The position numbers were made by a program, and so were the translations under genes. Positions 1 to 11,060 of a stretch of 64,000 bases of DNA are shown piece by piece; position 1 is the stretch's first letter; every line of letters begins with the position of its first letter. The DNA comes from Methylobacterium aquaticum. Its GTDB lineage: Bacteria; Pseudomonadota; Alphaproteobacteria; Rhizobiales; Beijerinckiaceae. The stretch covers positions 1,551,501-1,615,500 of the forward strand of contig NZ_CP043627.1 in NCBI RefSeq assembly GCF_016804325.1, given 5' to 3'. The notes under the pieces are model-generated. The model was not told where the DNA came from. It searched no databases and saw only the letters and a list, made by a program, of their open reading frames with translations.

Positions 1-601
1 AGGCGGTGCGGAGCGTTCCCAGGGTCTCGCGCTCGACATTGGTGCGCAGGTCGATGCGCATCGGTGCGATGGCGAGCCCGAGGGGCGCGGCGCGGAAGCG
101 CAGCATCGTGTCGTGATAGGAGCGGGCGAACTGGCGCACCCCCTCGAGGCCGAGGGGATCGAGGGTGGTGGGGATCACCACGCCGTCGCTCGCCATCAGC
201 GCGCAGACCGTGAGCGCCGCCGCCGAGGGCGGCACGTCGAACAGCACCAGATCGTGCGAGCGGCGCAACGGCGCGAGCGCGGTGGCGAGGCAGCGGACAT
301 CCCCGTGCCCGAGCTGCCCGTCGAAGCTGCGGTCGGCCGGGATCACCGCGACGTTGTCCTCCTCCGTCGCCTGCGCGGCGCCGTCGAAGCCGGCCTGAGG
401 CCGCAGCAGGGGCGCGTGGGCGTTGGACGAGCCGAGGCGCGCCGACACCCCGAATCCGAGCCCGGCATGGCCCTGGGGATCGAGGTCGATCACCAGCACC
501 CGGTAGCCCCGGGCGCCGAGTTCGGCCGCGATGTTGACCGCGGAGGTCGTCTTGCCGGTACCGCCCTTGCAATTGGCGATGGAGAGTACTCGCGCCGTCA
601 T
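1..601 (-). CDS. ParA/Soj-family ATPase (3' end beyond window)
   Basis: Deviant Walker-A ATPase of the ParA/MinD superfamily, the kind that segregates chromosomes or plasmids or positions cellular cargo. Reading leftwards from the ATG at 601, the protein opens MTARVLSIANCKGGTGKTT: the P-loop KGGTGKTT with its signature lysine lies at residues 11-18, followed by a VLVIDLDPQG Walker A' segment and a LVLFDVPPS Walker B region. About 200 residues are visible; typical family length is 210-290, so only the C-terminal end is cut off by the window edge. No parB-like gene is visible on the right-hand side, so its partner and cargo are unknown; an orphan ParA of the cargo-positioning type is as likely as the chromosomal ParA. 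Confidence 0.85.
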   Translation of the reverse strand, partial: MTARVLSIANCKGGTGKTTSAVNIAAELGARGYRVLVIDLDPQGHAGLGFGVSARLGSSNAHAPLLRPQAGFDGAAQATEEDNVAVIPADRSFDGQLGHGDVRCLATALAPLRRSHDLVLFDVPPSAAALTVCALMASDGVVIPTTLDPLGLEGVRQFARSYHDTMLRFRAAPLGLAIAPMRIDLRTNVERETLGTLRTA

Positions 602-705
602 CCTGCGGGGCCGTGCGAGACGGGTGGATTCTGTCTCATGACCCCAGGCTGACCCAGGGGAGTGCGGCCCGTCAACAGCCAAAGGCCACGTTGTTCACAC
701 GACCG

Positions 706-2022
706 TCACGAATCGTCGCCGCTGCGCTCCCGGCGCCGCGCATCCCACCATTCCAGGCGCTCGGCGACGCGGCGCTCGAAGCCGCGGTCGGTCGGCACGT
801 AGACGCGCTGGCGCCCGAGGCGCTCGGGCCAGTAATCCTGGCCCGAGAAGGCGTCGGGCTCGTCGTGGTCGTAGCGGTAGCCCTCGCCGTAGCCGAGCTT
901 GCGCATCAGCTTGGTCGGCGCGTTGAGGATGGTGCGGGGCGGCGGCAGCGAGCCGTGCTCCTTGGCGAGACGCGTCGCGGCCTTGTAGGCGGTGTAGACC
1001 GCGTTCGATTTCGGCGCCGTCGCGAGGTAGACCGCGGCCTGCGCCAGCGCCAGCTCGCCCTCCGGCGAGCCGAGGAAGTCGAAGGCGTCCTTGGCGGCGT
1101 TCGCCACCACCAGGGCCTGGGGATCGGCGAGCCCGATATCCTCCACCGCCATCCGCACCAGCCGGCGGGCGATGAACAGCCGGTCCTCGCCGGCATCGAG
1201 CATCCGGCAGAGATAGTACAGGGCGGCGTCCGGGTCCGAGCCGCGGACCGTCTTGTGCAGCGCGGAGATCAGGTTGTAGTGGCCCTCCTGCGCCTTGTCG
1301 TAGACGGGGGCCCGGCGCTGGATCAGTTCCTGCAGCAGGGCGGCGTCCAGGGTCTCGTCGGGTCCCACCGAGCGCCAGACCTCCTCGGCCAGGGTCAGCG
1401 CCGCCCGCCCGTCGCCGTCGGCCATCCGCACCAGCACCGCGCGGGCCTCCCCGTCGAGAGGCAGCGCCCGGCCGGTCACGGTCTCGGCCCGGTCGAGGAG
1501 CTTGGCGATCGCCGCCTCGTCGAGGGCGCGGAACACCAGCAACCGGGCCCGGGACAGGAGCGCGGCATTCAGCTCGAAGGACGGGTTCTCGGTCGTGGCG
1601 CCGACGAGCGTGACGGTGCCGTCCTCCACCACCGGCAGGAAGGCGTCGAGCTGCGCCCGGTTGAAGCGGTGGATCTCGTCGACGAAGAGCAGCGTGCCGC
1701 GGCCCGCCGCCCGCCGGGCCCGGGCCGCCTCGAACACCTTTCTCAGTTCGGCGACACCGGAGAAGATCGCCGAGATCTGCTCGAAATGCAGGTCGGTCTC
1801 GCCGGCGAGCAGCCGCGCCACCGTGGTCTTGCCGGTGCCGGGCGGGCCCCACAGGATCAGCGAGCCGAGGTTGCGCCCGCGCAGGAGCCGGGTCAGCGCA
1901 CCCCCCTCCCCGGTCAGGTGCTCCTGCCCGACAACCTCGGCGAGGCTAGTCGGCCGCAACAGGTCGGCGAGGGGACGGGGAGCGTCGCGGTCGAGGCCGG
2001 CGGAGGCGAACAGGTCGGACAT
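706..2022 (-). CDS. rarA: Replication-associated recombination protein A (RarA/MgsA AAA+ ATPase)
   Basis: AAA+ ATPase related to clamp-loader subunits that acts at stalled replication forks. The protein (438 aa from MSDLF) carries Walker A GPPGTGKTT near residue 60, Walker B LLFVDEIHRFN near 110, the sensor-1 segment GATTENPSFE, and the C-terminal tetramerisation region with the family-typical LPPPRTILNAPTKLMRKLGYG and GQDYWPE stretches. The ATG at 2022 was chosen because RarA homologues begin just before the SDLF segment; an upstream ATG at 2079 would add 19 poorly conserved residues. It stands alone between a ParA gene on the same strand and a divergent unknown gene. Confidence 0.95.
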   Translation of the reverse strand: MSDLFASAGLDRDAPRPLADLLRPTSLAEVVGQEHLTGEGGALTRLLRGRNLGSLILWGPPGTGKTTVARLLAGETDLHFEQISAIFSGVAELRKVFEAARARRAAGRGTLLFVDEIHRFNRAQLDAFLPVVEDGTVTLVGATTENPSFELNAALLSRARLLVFRALDEAAIAKLLDRAETVTGRALPLDGEARAVLVRMADGDGRAALTLAEEVWRSVGPDETLDAALLQELIQRRAPVYDKAQEGHYNLISALHKTVRGSDPDAALYYLCRMLDAGEDRLFIARRLVRMAVEDIGLADPQALVVANAAKDAFDFLGSPEGELALAQAAVYLATAPKSNAVYTAYKAATRLAKEHGSLPPPRTILNAPTKLMRKLGYGEGYRYDHDEPDAFSGQDYWPERLGRQRVYVPTDRGFERRVAERLEWWDARRRERSGDDS

Positions 2023-2177
2023 GGCCGCATCAAGACCGGCCGGGCGCGACGCCGCAAGGGCCTCCCGCCCGCTGCCCACCGCATCGAGGATGATCCCGCC
2101 CGCCGGAACTGCTAGGCTGGCCGCGCGGTTTCGGGGCGCGACCTTGCCGCGACGCCGTCTTCAGCCTAGCAAGCAGC

Positions 2178-3227
2178 ATGCGATTCAACTTCAACGTCGT
2201 CGGCCCGGCGAGCTTCGAGCTCTGGATCGCCCCCGACGACATGCGCCGCACGCCCCGCATCCGCGTGGTCATGGACAGGGCGCGAGAGACCGTGATCGAG
2301 GCCTGGGTTCATTACCCGCAGCTGAAGGAGTTCGGCTGGCACGCCCACGGCATCTGCGGCTTCAAGCTCGACGGCCAGAGCTGCCCCGGCCTGGACCAGG
2401 CCGCGCGCTACGACATCTTCGATGCCGACACCAACATCCTGCTCTACCGGCACGGCAGCGACGCCGCCCATCGCCCGGCCCGCGTCCTCGCCCTCGACTA
2501 CACGATCCACCAGGACAACGCCGCCCGCGACATGCTCTTCCCGGAATTCGCGATGGCGTATTTCGGGATCCACGACATCCACTACGACCTGTTGCGCTGC
2601 ATCATCGACATCAAGTACAGCGACTCGCTGCTGCTGCAGGGCAGCGTACTTCTGAAGCGCTACGAGGACGTGATCCAGGCGGGCGACTACGTGAAGACGA
2701 TCCTGGTCGTCGATCCGTACGTGGAGCTGGCCAAGCGCATCCTGTACCTGCGCCGGATGGCGGAGATCGGCAAGGACCCGGTGCAGAGCTGGCGCGTCGA
2801 TCACCTGCAGGCCCCGTGCGCCTTCGCGGCCGGCCTCGATCTCGGCAGCGTCTCGGCGCTCCGCAAGGGTTTCGACCGGATCGACCTGGAGACGTTTTCC
2901 TGGCTGGAGAACCCGCTGACCCGCGACCTCTCCTGCGGCTTTCCCGGCGAGCCGATGAAGCCGGGCCACTGGACGCTGGCGATCGACGCGCTGTCGCGCT
3001 TCCACGTCATCGGCCACCAGCATTTCTGGGGCGCCTACACGGCGATGCTGGCCGACGTGCTCCAGCTCCAGGGCCCGGCCGTGCCGGAGCGCCGGGTGCC
3101 CGAGCCGGTGCTGGAACTGGCCGAGACCCTGAGCCGGGTGAAGAACACGCTGGGGCTGGTCGAGATGGACATCAACCTCAGCGACAAGGTCTACACCATC
3201 ATCGAGAACCAGTGGGAGAAGGCGTAG
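2178..3227 (+). CDS. Conserved-looking protein of unknown function (349 aa)
   Basis: I do not recognise this family. The codon use is that of a real gene for this genome and the frame is uninterrupted over 349 codons. The N-terminal third looks rich in beta strands (FNFNVVGPASFELWIAPDD), the middle contains aromatic and histidine-rich segments (YFGIHDIHYDLLRCIIDIKY), and the C-terminal half looks helical. No signal peptide, membrane segment or nucleotide-binding loop is seen, so a soluble cytoplasmic protein is likely. A sugar- or polysaccharide-related role is only a vague impression from its composition. It is divergent from rarA and followed by a palindromic repeat. Confidence 0.75.
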   Translation: MRFNFNVVGPASFELWIAPDDMRRTPRIRVVMDRARETVIEAWVHYPQLKEFGWHAHGICGFKLDGQSCPGLDQAARYDIFDADTNILLYRHGSDAAHRPARVLALDYTIHQDNAARDMLFPEFAMAYFGIHDIHYDLLRCIIDIKYSDSLLLQGSVLLKRYEDVIQAGDYVKTILVVDPYVELAKRILYLRRMAEIGKDPVQSWRVDHLQAPCAFAAGLDLGSVSALRKGFDRIDLETFSWLENPLTRDLSCGFPGEPMKPGHWTLAIDALSRFHVIGHQHFWGAYTAMLADVLQLQGPAVPERRVPEPVLELAETLSRVKNTLGLVEMDINLSDKVYTIIENQWEKA

Positions 3228-3280
3228 AGCGGGCCGGATTATACCGAAGTCGTTCGTCTTCGTTCGAGAACACCCTCAGT

Positions 3281-3420
3281 GTCATCCCGGGGCCGCGTAG
3301 CGGAACCCGGGATCCATAACCGCTGACGGTGCAGGACAAAGTGGGCGCGTTCCGCTTCATCCTGAACGATCAGCGGTTATGGATCCCGGGTTCTCGGCTT
3401 CGCCGAGCCCCGGGATGACG
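3281..3420. repeat. Palindromic dispersed repeat, family A copy 1
   Basis: A 140-bp element whose two ends are inverted copies: it opens with GTCATCCCGGGGCC and closes with its reverse complement, and both arms contain the CCCGGGATCCATAACCGCTGA segment or its complement. Similar elements occur at 11061-11200 and, in opposite orientation, 22906-23038. All three lie between genes. The structure suggests a REP/BIME-like or MITE-like element able to fold into a long hairpin in RNA; here it sits between converging genes and could end transcription. Confidence 0.85.
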
Positions 3421-3459
3421 TCGAGACTGTCAATTCGGTCGGAACGCTCGAACAGCCCC

Positions 3460-4212
3460 TCAGGGCCGGCGATACACCCACACCCGCGCCGGCGGCAGGT
3501 TCAGCCAGACCTTGTTCGAGCGGCTGGCGGTGTAGGTCGTGGACTTGGCCGGGATCGGCGGCACCACCGCGTAGGTGAACTGCACGAAGGGCGCATCCGC
3601 GTGCATCAGGTCGTGCGCCGCGGTCAGCAGGTCGAGGCGCTGCTCCAGCGGCTTGGTGAAGAGCGGCAGGCTCGAGATCGTGGCGCAGGCCGGCTCGGCG
3701 ACCACGCCCTCCAGGGTGGCGCGGATGTCGTAGGCGTCGCCCTGCAGCACCGTCGCCTTCGGGAAGCGCCGGCGCAGCAGCTTGCAGAAATCCGGGTTGT
3801 ACTCGACGAGGACCAGGCGCTCCGGGGCGATGCCGCGGCGCACCAGGGCGTCGGTCACCGGACCTGTGCCCGGCCCGAGCTCGATCACCGGCCCGGCGAG
3901 GCGCGGATCGACGTAGGAGGCCATGGTGCGGGCGAGCATCCGACCCGACGGCGTCACGGCGCCGGTGACCAGGGGCCGCTCGAACCAGGAGCGCAGGAAC
4001 CGCGCCTCGTCCTCCAGGATGTCGCGCTTCTTCTGGGGCTTCGGGTGAGGCAGCGGGCTCGAGACCGCGGCGGCTTTGGCCCTGGATCGGTGAGGCAAAG
4101 GCAAGACCGAAGACCCTTGAACACGCGAAAAACGAAGTCGGGACACGGCTGTCGTCCATAGGCGCGCCGCCGTCAAGCCTGACGCATTCGGAACGCCCGG
4201 CGAACCACACAA
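3460..4212 (-). CDS. PmtA-like SAM-dependent methyltransferase (phospholipid N-methyltransferase family)
   Basis: Class I SAM-dependent methyltransferase resembling the Rhodobacter/Rhizobium-type phosphatidylethanolamine N-methyltransferase, which makes phosphatidylcholine at the membrane. The core shows the SAM-binding loop VIELGPGTGPVTDALVRRG, the post-I acidic strand VLVEYNPDFCKLL, and the family segment ISSLPLFTKPLEQR, which matches the conserved SxLPL(F/L) region of PmtA. The start is uncertain: the frame opens at a TTG (4212), the first 50 residues are unlike an enzyme, and conserved sequence starts around residue 57 (KPQKKRDILEDEARFL), so initiation at another alternative codon such as the TTG at 4104 is plausible. 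Substrate assignment rests on family resemblance only. Confidence 0.75.
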   Translation of the reverse strand: MCGSPGVPNASGLTAARLWTTAVSRLRFSRVQGSSVLPLPHRSRAKAAAVSSPLPHPKPQKKRDILEDEARFLRSWFERPLVTGAVTPSGRMLARTMASYVDPRLAGPVIELGPGTGPVTDALVRRGIAPERLVLVEYNPDFCKLLRRRFPKATVLQGDAYDIRATLEGVVAEPACATISSLPLFTKPLEQRLDLLTAAHDLMHADAPFVQFTYAVVPPIPAKSTTYTASRSNKVWLNLPPARVWVYRRP

Positions 4213-4312
4213 TCTCGCCCGCGCGGGAGAACGCGCAACGGCTGCACCGGTTCGCCGGCCTCATCCGTCGGGCCGGGGCCAGAACCGTGGCCCCGACCCG
4301 CCGCCTCGACGG

Positions 4313-5488
4313 TCAGGCGCGGCCGGAGCCGCTGAGCCCGTCGAAGAACTCTTTCACCCGGGAGAAGAAGCCGGCGCTCTCGGGGTGGTTGTCGGCCTGG
4401 GTGCCGTGGGTGTCGAATTCCTGCAGGAGCTCGCGCTGACGCTTGGTGAGGTTCTGCGGCGTCTCGACGAAGACCTGGATGTAGAGGTCGCCGACGTCGC
4501 GCGAGCGCAGGACCGGCATGCCCTTGCCCTTGAGGCGGAACTGCTTGTTGGTCTGGGTGCCGGCCGGGACCCGGACCGAGGTGTGCGAGCCGTCGATCAC
4601 CGGCACGGTGATCTCGCCCGAGAGGGCCGCCGTCACCATCGAGATCGGCACGCGGCAGAACAGGTCGGCCCCGTCGCGCTGGAAGAACGGGTGCGGCTTG
4701 ATCGACAGGAAGATGTAGAGGTCGCCCGCCGGCCCGCCGCGCAGGCCGGATTCGCCCTCGCCGGCCAGGCGGATGCGCAGGCCGTCGTCGACGCCCGCCG
4801 GGACGTTGATCGAGAGCGTGCGCTCGCGGGTGACGCGGCCGGCGCCCGAGCAGGCCGGGCACGGATCCTCGATGATCTCGCCGCGGCCGTGGCAGGCCGG
4901 GCAGGTGCGCTCGATGGCGAAGAACCCTTGCGCCGCGCGCACCCGGCCGTAGCCGGCGCAGGTCGGGCAGGTCTTGGGCTTCGAGCCGGCCTTGGCGCCC
5001 GAGCCGGCGCAGACCTCGCAGGTGACCGAGGTCGGCATCTTGATCGTCTCGGTCTTGCCGGTGAAGGCCTCCTCGAGGCTGATCTCGAGGTTGTAGCGCA
5101 GGTCGGCCCCGCGCTCGCGGCCGCCGCCCGGACGCCCGCCCTGGCCACCGCCGGGGCGCCCGCCGCCGGGACCGCCGCGGGCGTCGCCGAAGAAGGTATC
5201 GAAGATGTCCGACATGAAGTCGCCGAACTCGTTGCCGAATCCGGGACCGCCCTGCCCGCCCTGCGAGAAGGCGGCGTGGCCGAACCGGTCGTAGGCGGCG
5301 CGCTTCTGCCCGTCGGACAGGCACTGATAGGCCTCGTTGAGCTCCTTGAACTTGAGCTCGGCCTCCTTGTCGCCGGGGTTGCGATCGGGGTGGTAGACCA
5401 TCGCCAGCTTGCGGAAGGCCGACTTCATCTCACCGTCGGTCGCGGTGCGGGCGACGCCCAGCACCTCGTAATAGTCGCGCTTCGACAT
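4313..5488 (-). CDS. dnaJ: Chaperone protein DnaJ (Hsp40)
   Basis: Type I Hsp40 co-chaperone that stimulates DnaK ATP hydrolysis and delivers unfolded substrates. Domains in order: J-domain with the HPD tripeptide at residues 33-35; a Gly/Phe-rich linker ending in a run of [12 protein letters not shown] repeats (about 75-125); four CxxCxGxG zinc motifs ([32 protein letters not shown]; about 150-215); and the C-terminal substrate-binding beta domain. At 391 aa it has normal length. The ATG at 5488 begins [11 protein letters not shown], the canonical start; a frame extension to 5530 is not needed. It lies 145 bp downstream of dnaK on the same strand, with a strong hairpin between them. Confidence 0.98.
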   Translation of the reverse strand: MSKRDYYEVLGVARTATDGEMKSAFRKLAMVYHPDRNPGDKEAELKFKELNEAYQCLSDGQKRAAYDRFGHAAFSQGGQGGPGFGNEFGDFMSDIFDTFFGDARGGPGGGRPGGGQGGRPGGGRERGADLRYNLEISLEEAFTGKTETIKMPTSVTCEVCAGSGAKAGSKPKTCPTCAGYGRVRAAQGFFAIERTCPACHGRGEIIEDPCPACSGAGRVTRERTLSINVPAGVDDGLRIRLAGEGESGLRGGPAGDLYIFLSIKPHPFFQRDGADLFCRVPISMVTAALSGEITVPVIDGSHTSVRVPAGTQTNKQFRLKGKGMPVLRSRDVGDLYIQVFVETPQNLTKRQRELLQEFDTHGTQADNHPESAGFFSRVKEFFDGLSGSGRA

Positions 5489-5592
5489 TCCTGTCCCCGG
5501 CCCCGCCGTACCCCGTCGGGCATCGTCCATACACGTCCGGTCCCCGGCACCGTTGTCGGCGCCGAGGACCGGGTCGCATCACATTTCACTGG

Positions 5593-5619
5593 GCCGCACG
5601 GATCTCAGATCCGTGCGGC
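5593..5619 (-). promoter_or_regulatory. Perfect hairpin in the dnaK-dnaJ intergenic region
   Basis: A 12-bp perfect inverted repeat (GCCGCACGGATC / GATCCGTGCGGC) with a three-base loop lies just after the dnaK stop codon. On the transcribed strand it is not followed by a T-run, so it is not a classic intrinsic terminator. It is more likely a processing or stability hairpin that sets the dnaK:dnaJ ratio, or a leaky terminator. The structure is seen; the role is inferred. Confidence 0.6.
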
Positions 5620-5633
5620 AACCTCAAGGCGTA

Positions 5634-7553
<1,920 letters not shown>

Positions 7554-7999
7554 GGTGGGATCCCTCGTTGGTGTTTTTTAAGCAGACCGCCGAGCCCCGA
7601 AGCAGCTCGGCCCATGGCGGTACTTGTCGAATGGTTTGAGCCCGGGCGGGCCGGACCGCGCCCCGCCGGAAACCCGGCGGGCGGGGGAGTTGCCCGCGCC
7701 GAGCCGGATATAAGAAGGCCTTTTGGGGCCCGCAAGGCGAGCGGGGGCGTGCTGCGCATCGCGAGGCTCGCGGCGCGGCGGGCCCGGCTTCGCGCCGGCA
7801 TCCTCCTCCCGACCTATGGTCAAGCCGCCACGACAATGTTGCGGGCTTGCCACGCCCGTGCCACGGACCGCATGCTAGGACTGAGCCCCGAGACCCTCAG
7901 GGGAGTACTACCCCGAGGGAGCAGGACCCCGGGGGGAGATCGACGCCCGTGCCGTTCGGCCCGTGCCCTTGCCCCTCGAGCCTTTTCGCCTGGAGCCTG
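7554..7999. other. Intergenic region upstream of dnaK
   Basis: 446 bp between the divergent dnaK and secreted-protein genes. It holds the dnaK heat-shock promoter (7705-7736) and an approximately 145-nt dnaK leader. I see no CIRCE element. The right half (7740-7999) is G+C-rich with no recognisable gene or repeat. Confidence 0.7.
7705..7736 (-). promoter_or_regulatory. Sigma-32 (RpoH)-type heat-shock promoter of dnaK
   Basis: On the minus strand the sequence reads CTTG (7736-7733), an 18-base spacer, then CTTATATCCG (7714-7705). This fits the alphaproteobacterial RpoH consensus as I know it, CTTG-N17/18-CYTATNTNNG, at every fixed position. Transcription would start near 7698 and read into dnaK. 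This is the clearest promoter in the window. Confidence 0.8.
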
Positions 8000-8998
8000 A
8001 TGAAGTCCGTTCGCCCCTCCCCCCGCCCGGTGGCCCTGCCCGTGCTGGCGGCCCTGCCCCTCGCGGCGGTCCTGATGGTGGCGCCGGCTCCGGCCTCGGC
8101 TCAGTCCTTCCTCGAGGAACTGTTCGGCATCGGCCGGGCCGCGCGCCCGCCGGCCCCCCCGGCCCCGGTGCCGGGCGGCCGGGCGCCCGGCGAGATGCCG
8201 CCGGCCGAGGCGGCGCCCCGGCCCGCCCCCGCCCCGCCGGCGCCGCCGAAGCCGGTGGTGCTGAAGACTCCCAACGACGACGCGGTCCTCGGCCAGGACC
8301 TGCAGCAGAACGGCAATGCCGGCTCCCTGCGCCTGGAGCGGGCGGGCGGCGGCTTCACGGCCCGCCTGACGCTCGCCGGCACGAAGGTCTCGCAGCCGAC
8401 CGAGTCCTGCAAGGTCTCCCTCGGTGACGGGCAGCCGCTGGCGCTCACCGACCAGGGCAAGCCCTACGGCGTGACGCAGCTCGCCTCCTCGGGCCCGGCC
8501 TGTCCGCTGCGGTTCGAGATCCTGGAGGGCAGCGTGATGGTCACGCCGCTGGCCGAGGGCGAGGCTTGCGTCTTCACGGCGGCGGACTGCGCCACCACGC
8601 CCAAGGGCCTGTGGGGGCCCGGTGCCGCCGCCTTGCTGCCGCGGGCGCAGGAATTCGATTCGGCGCGCGGCGTCGTCGACAAGGCGGTGCGCGAGAACTA
8701 CAAGGTGATGACCCGCCGCGCCTCACGCGAGGAGACGCGGCCGATCGTGACCGAGCAGGCGGCCTTCTCGGCCGACCGGGAGCAGTTCTGCCGCGCCTAT
8801 GTCCGCGAGGGCTCGCACGGTTTCTGCCACCTGCGCTTCTCCGAGGCGCGGGCGCTCTCGCTCGCTACCCGCCTCGGCCTGTCGACGGCCGCCCCGACCG
8901 CCAGCAACGCGCCGCGGCCGGCGGCGCGGGTCCGGCGGCAGGCCCCTTCGGTCGACGGAACGAATCCCGGCTTCGAGGCCGGCGCGCAGGACCAGTAG
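8000..8998 (+). CDS. Secreted/periplasmic protein of unknown function
   Basis: The 332-aa product begins with basic residues (MKSVRPSPRP), a hydrophobic stretch and an APASAQ cleavage site, a convincing Sec signal peptide of about 33 residues. Next is a Pro/Ala-rich low-complexity linker (about 50-95) and a globular domain with several cysteines (CKVSLGDG, CPLRFEI, ACVFTAADC, QFCRAY, GFCHLRF), consistent with an oxidised periplasmic fold. The ATG at 8000 was chosen because the signal peptide starts there; 51 upstream in-frame residues lack any such logic. I do not recognise the family. It is transcribed away from dnaK and converges on the AlgH-like gene. Confidence 0.8.
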   Translation: MKSVRPSPRPVALPVLAALPLAAVLMVAPAPASAQSFLEELFGIGRAARPPAPPAPVPGGRAPGEMPPAEAAPRPAPAPPAPPKPVVLKTPNDDAVLGQDLQQNGNAGSLRLERAGGGFTARLTLAGTKVSQPTESCKVSLGDGQPLALTDQGKPYGVTQLASSGPACPLRFEILEGSVMVTPLAEGEACVFTAADCATTPKGLWGPGAAALLPRAQEFDSARGVVDKAVRENYKVMTRRASREETRPIVTEQAAFSADREQFCRAYVREGSHGFCHLRFSEARALSLATRLGLSTAAPTASNAPRPAARVRRQAPSVDGTNPGFEAGAQDQ

Positions 8999-9029
8999 CG
9001 CGCAAGGCCCGCGGGACGGGACCGCCCCG

Positions 9030-9719
9030 TCAGGCGTGGCCGGCCGTCGTCGAGAGCATGGCGGGCTCGATGCCGATGCCGCGCAGCGCCCGGTCGTACT
9101 TGGTCTCAAGGGTGGTGTTGAAGATCAGGTCGGGATCGGCCGGGCAGTGCAGCCAGCCATTGGCCTGGATCTCGCTCTCGAGCTGGCCGGCCTGCCAGCC
9201 GGCATAGCCCAGTGCCAGCACCGCGCTCGCCGGCCCCTTGCCGACCGCGATCGCCCGCAGGATCTCGATCGTCGCGGTGAGGCAGATGCCGTCGTCGATC
9301 AGCAGGGTCGACTGGTCGATGTGGAAATCGGGCGAGTGCAGCACGAAGCCCCGGCTCGCCTCGACCGGCCCGCCCATCAGCACCGGCATGTGGCCGATCG
9401 CGGCCGGCAGGCGGATCGCGTCGGTCTCGGCGATGATGTCGAGCTGGACCAGGAGGTCCGGCATGTTGAGGTCGGCAGCCGGCTTGTTGACGATGATCCC
9501 CATCGCCCCCTCCGCCGAATGCGCGCAGAGATAGATCACCGAGCGCGAGAAGCGCTCGTCGGCCATGCCCGGCATCGCCACCAGGAGCTGCCCGTCGAGG
9601 TAGCTCGGCGCGCCGGAAGCCGCACCCTCCCGCTCGTCGGCATGCGGGCCCGGTGCCCCGGCGGGGCCGGGATCCTGGGCGAGGAGGTCCTGTGGAAATC
9701 TGCTGCGCATGAAGCCCAT
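9030..9719 (-). CDS. YqgE/AlgH family protein
   Basis: Member of the UPF0301 (YqgE/AlgH) family, a widespread bacterial family of still poorly defined function, historically linked to alginate regulation in Pseudomonas. Diagnostic segments are [20 protein letters not shown] at the N-terminal end of the domain, [10 protein letters not shown], the glycine-rich [17 protein letters not shown] and [15 protein letters not shown]. Length is 229 aa; roughly the first 35 residues are a low-complexity extension. The ATG at 9719 has a GGAG site six bases upstream, which decides the start. The gene is divergent from the peroxiredoxin gene. Confidence 0.92.
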   Translation of the reverse strand: MGFMRSRFPQDLLAQDPGPAGAPGPHADEREGAASGAPSYLDGQLLVAMPGMADERFSRSVIYLCAHSAEGAMGIIVNKPAADLNMPDLLVQLDIIAETDAIRLPAAIGHMPVLMGGPVEASRGFVLHSPDFHIDQSTLLIDDGICLTATIEILRAIAVGKGPASAVLALGYAGWQAGQLESEIQANGWLHCPADPDLIFNTTLETKYDRALRGIGIEPAMLSTTAGHA

Positions 9720-9965
9720 GCTACGCTCCGCCCCGGCATTGTCCATAGTCCGGTTCAGCAGGAACGCGCGGGGAGGCCCGGCGGGTCCCGCCGCCTGGGC
9801 CCGCCTCGACGCGCCGGGGCGCCGCGCGAACCAGCCTTGCATTGGCAGGCCGCCGCAAGGCTGGTTAGATTCTTGTTTTCTCGCAGATTTTTGCCGCCGA
9901 ACCGGTGACCGCTCCGGCGAAATCTGCTTAGACGCCACCGCATCAATTCCGCGAGGAGAGCCACG

Positions 9966-10448
9966 ATGACGATCCAGGTCGGCGATCACCTGCCCCAGGC
10001 GACCTTCCGGGTCATGGGCCCCGAAGGCCCGGCGGCCAAGTCCACCGACGACATGTTCAAGGGCCGCCGCGTGGTGCTGGTGGCGGTGCCGGGCGCCTTC
10101 ACCCCGACCTGCCACCGCAACCACCTCCCCGGCTACGTCACCCGCCGCGGCGACATCCTGGCCCGCGGCATCGACGCGATCGCGGTGACCTCGGTCAACG
10201 ACGTGTTCGTGCTCGACGCCTGGTCGAAGGCGACCGGCGCCGAGGGCATCGAGTTCCTGGCCGACGGCAACGGCGACTTCGCCAAGGCGCTCGGCCTCGA
10301 CATGGACGGCACCGGCTTCGGCCTCGGCCTCCGCTCCCAGCGCTACGCCATGCTGGTCGAGGACGGGGTGGTCCGGGTGCTCAACGTCGAGGCTTCGTCG
10401 TCGAAGGCGGACGAGTCGGGAGCCGAGGCGCTGTTGAAGGCGCTGTAA
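9966..10448 (+). CDS. Peroxiredoxin (Prx5/AhpE-like thiol peroxidase)
   Basis: Thiol-dependent peroxidase of the Prx5 subfamily, reducing hydrogen peroxide and alkyl hydroperoxides in the cytoplasm. The peroxidatic cysteine is at residue 49 in the conserved [16 protein letters not shown] block; the subfamily marker [11 protein letters not shown] follows near 80, and [16 protein letters not shown] near 120 forms the substrate pocket. At 160 aa it is of normal length. No second (resolving) cysteine is visible, so it would be recycled by an external thiol such as glutathione or glutaredoxin. The ribosome site GAGGAG lies before the ATG. A rho-independent terminator follows at 10605-10636, after a pair of palindromes. 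Confidence 0.95.
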   Translation: MTIQVGDHLPQATFRVMGPEGPAAKSTDDMFKGRRVVLVAVPGAFTPTCHRNHLPGYVTRRGDILARGIDAIAVTSVNDVFVLDAWSKATGAEGIEFLADGNGDFAKALGLDMDGTGFGLGLRSQRYAMLVEDGVVRVLNVEASSSKADESGAEALLKAL

Positions 10449-10483
10449 TACCAACGGTCGTTGGAAACGACCTTCGGTTCCGT

Positions 10484-10568
10484 TCTCGAATTTTCGTCAA
10501 GCCTCTGGCTTGGCATAGACAATTCGAGATGGCTCAATGGCCCGATGCGTCAGCATCTTGGGCCATTG
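10484..10568. repeat. Two adjacent palindromes after the peroxiredoxin gene
   Basis: Two stem-loops lie back to back. The first has 9-bp arms TCTCGAATT (10484-10492) and AATTCGAGA (10521-10529). The second has arms CAATGGCCC (10535-10543) and GGGCCATTG (10560-10568), with an inner GATGC/GCATC pair. They are not followed by T-runs. This arrangement resembles a REP-type element, but I find only this copy in the window. Confidence 0.6.
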
Positions 10569-10604
10569 GCATAAGAGATACGATTCGAGAAAAGATGCGC
10601 TGTG

Positions 10605-10636
10605 AGGCCCCGCCGCGGAGACCGGCGGGGCCTTTT
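10605..10636 (+). terminator. Rho-independent terminator
   Basis: Stem AGGCCCCGCCG / CGGCGGGGCCT with a short loop, followed by TTTT. It is in the right position and orientation to end transcription of the peroxiredoxin gene. Confidence 0.8.
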
Positions 10637-11060
10637 CCGCGCTTCCTCGACGGCGCCGTAGCAGGCGGGATCTCTCGCGACTCGGGCCGGCACGGTCGAT
10701 CGACGCATCTCGAAGCTGCGGGCGGGGAGTCGCTTCCCCAGCGTCCTGGAGCCGCGCCGGATGACCGAGAAGGCGCTCACCGCCTTGATCCGGAAGGCCT
10801 CCCTCCAGGCGTGGCGTTCGGCGTCAACCCGGATGGCCGGCGCGATGGGGCACCGATCGTGGCTTGCCACGATGCAGGGCGAGCGGGATGAAGGTCGGCG
10901 GGGCAGCCGAGGCCTGCGGCTCGGCCAGCAAGGCGCGCCGCCATCGGAAACAGCAGGCTGGGGTGCAGGCCGTGCCGGGATCGTCCGCCTCGGCCAGGAT
11001 GGCGCGCTAGCGCTTACGTCTGCTCCAGTCGATCTGGCGCAGACATCGCCGCCTCACCTC

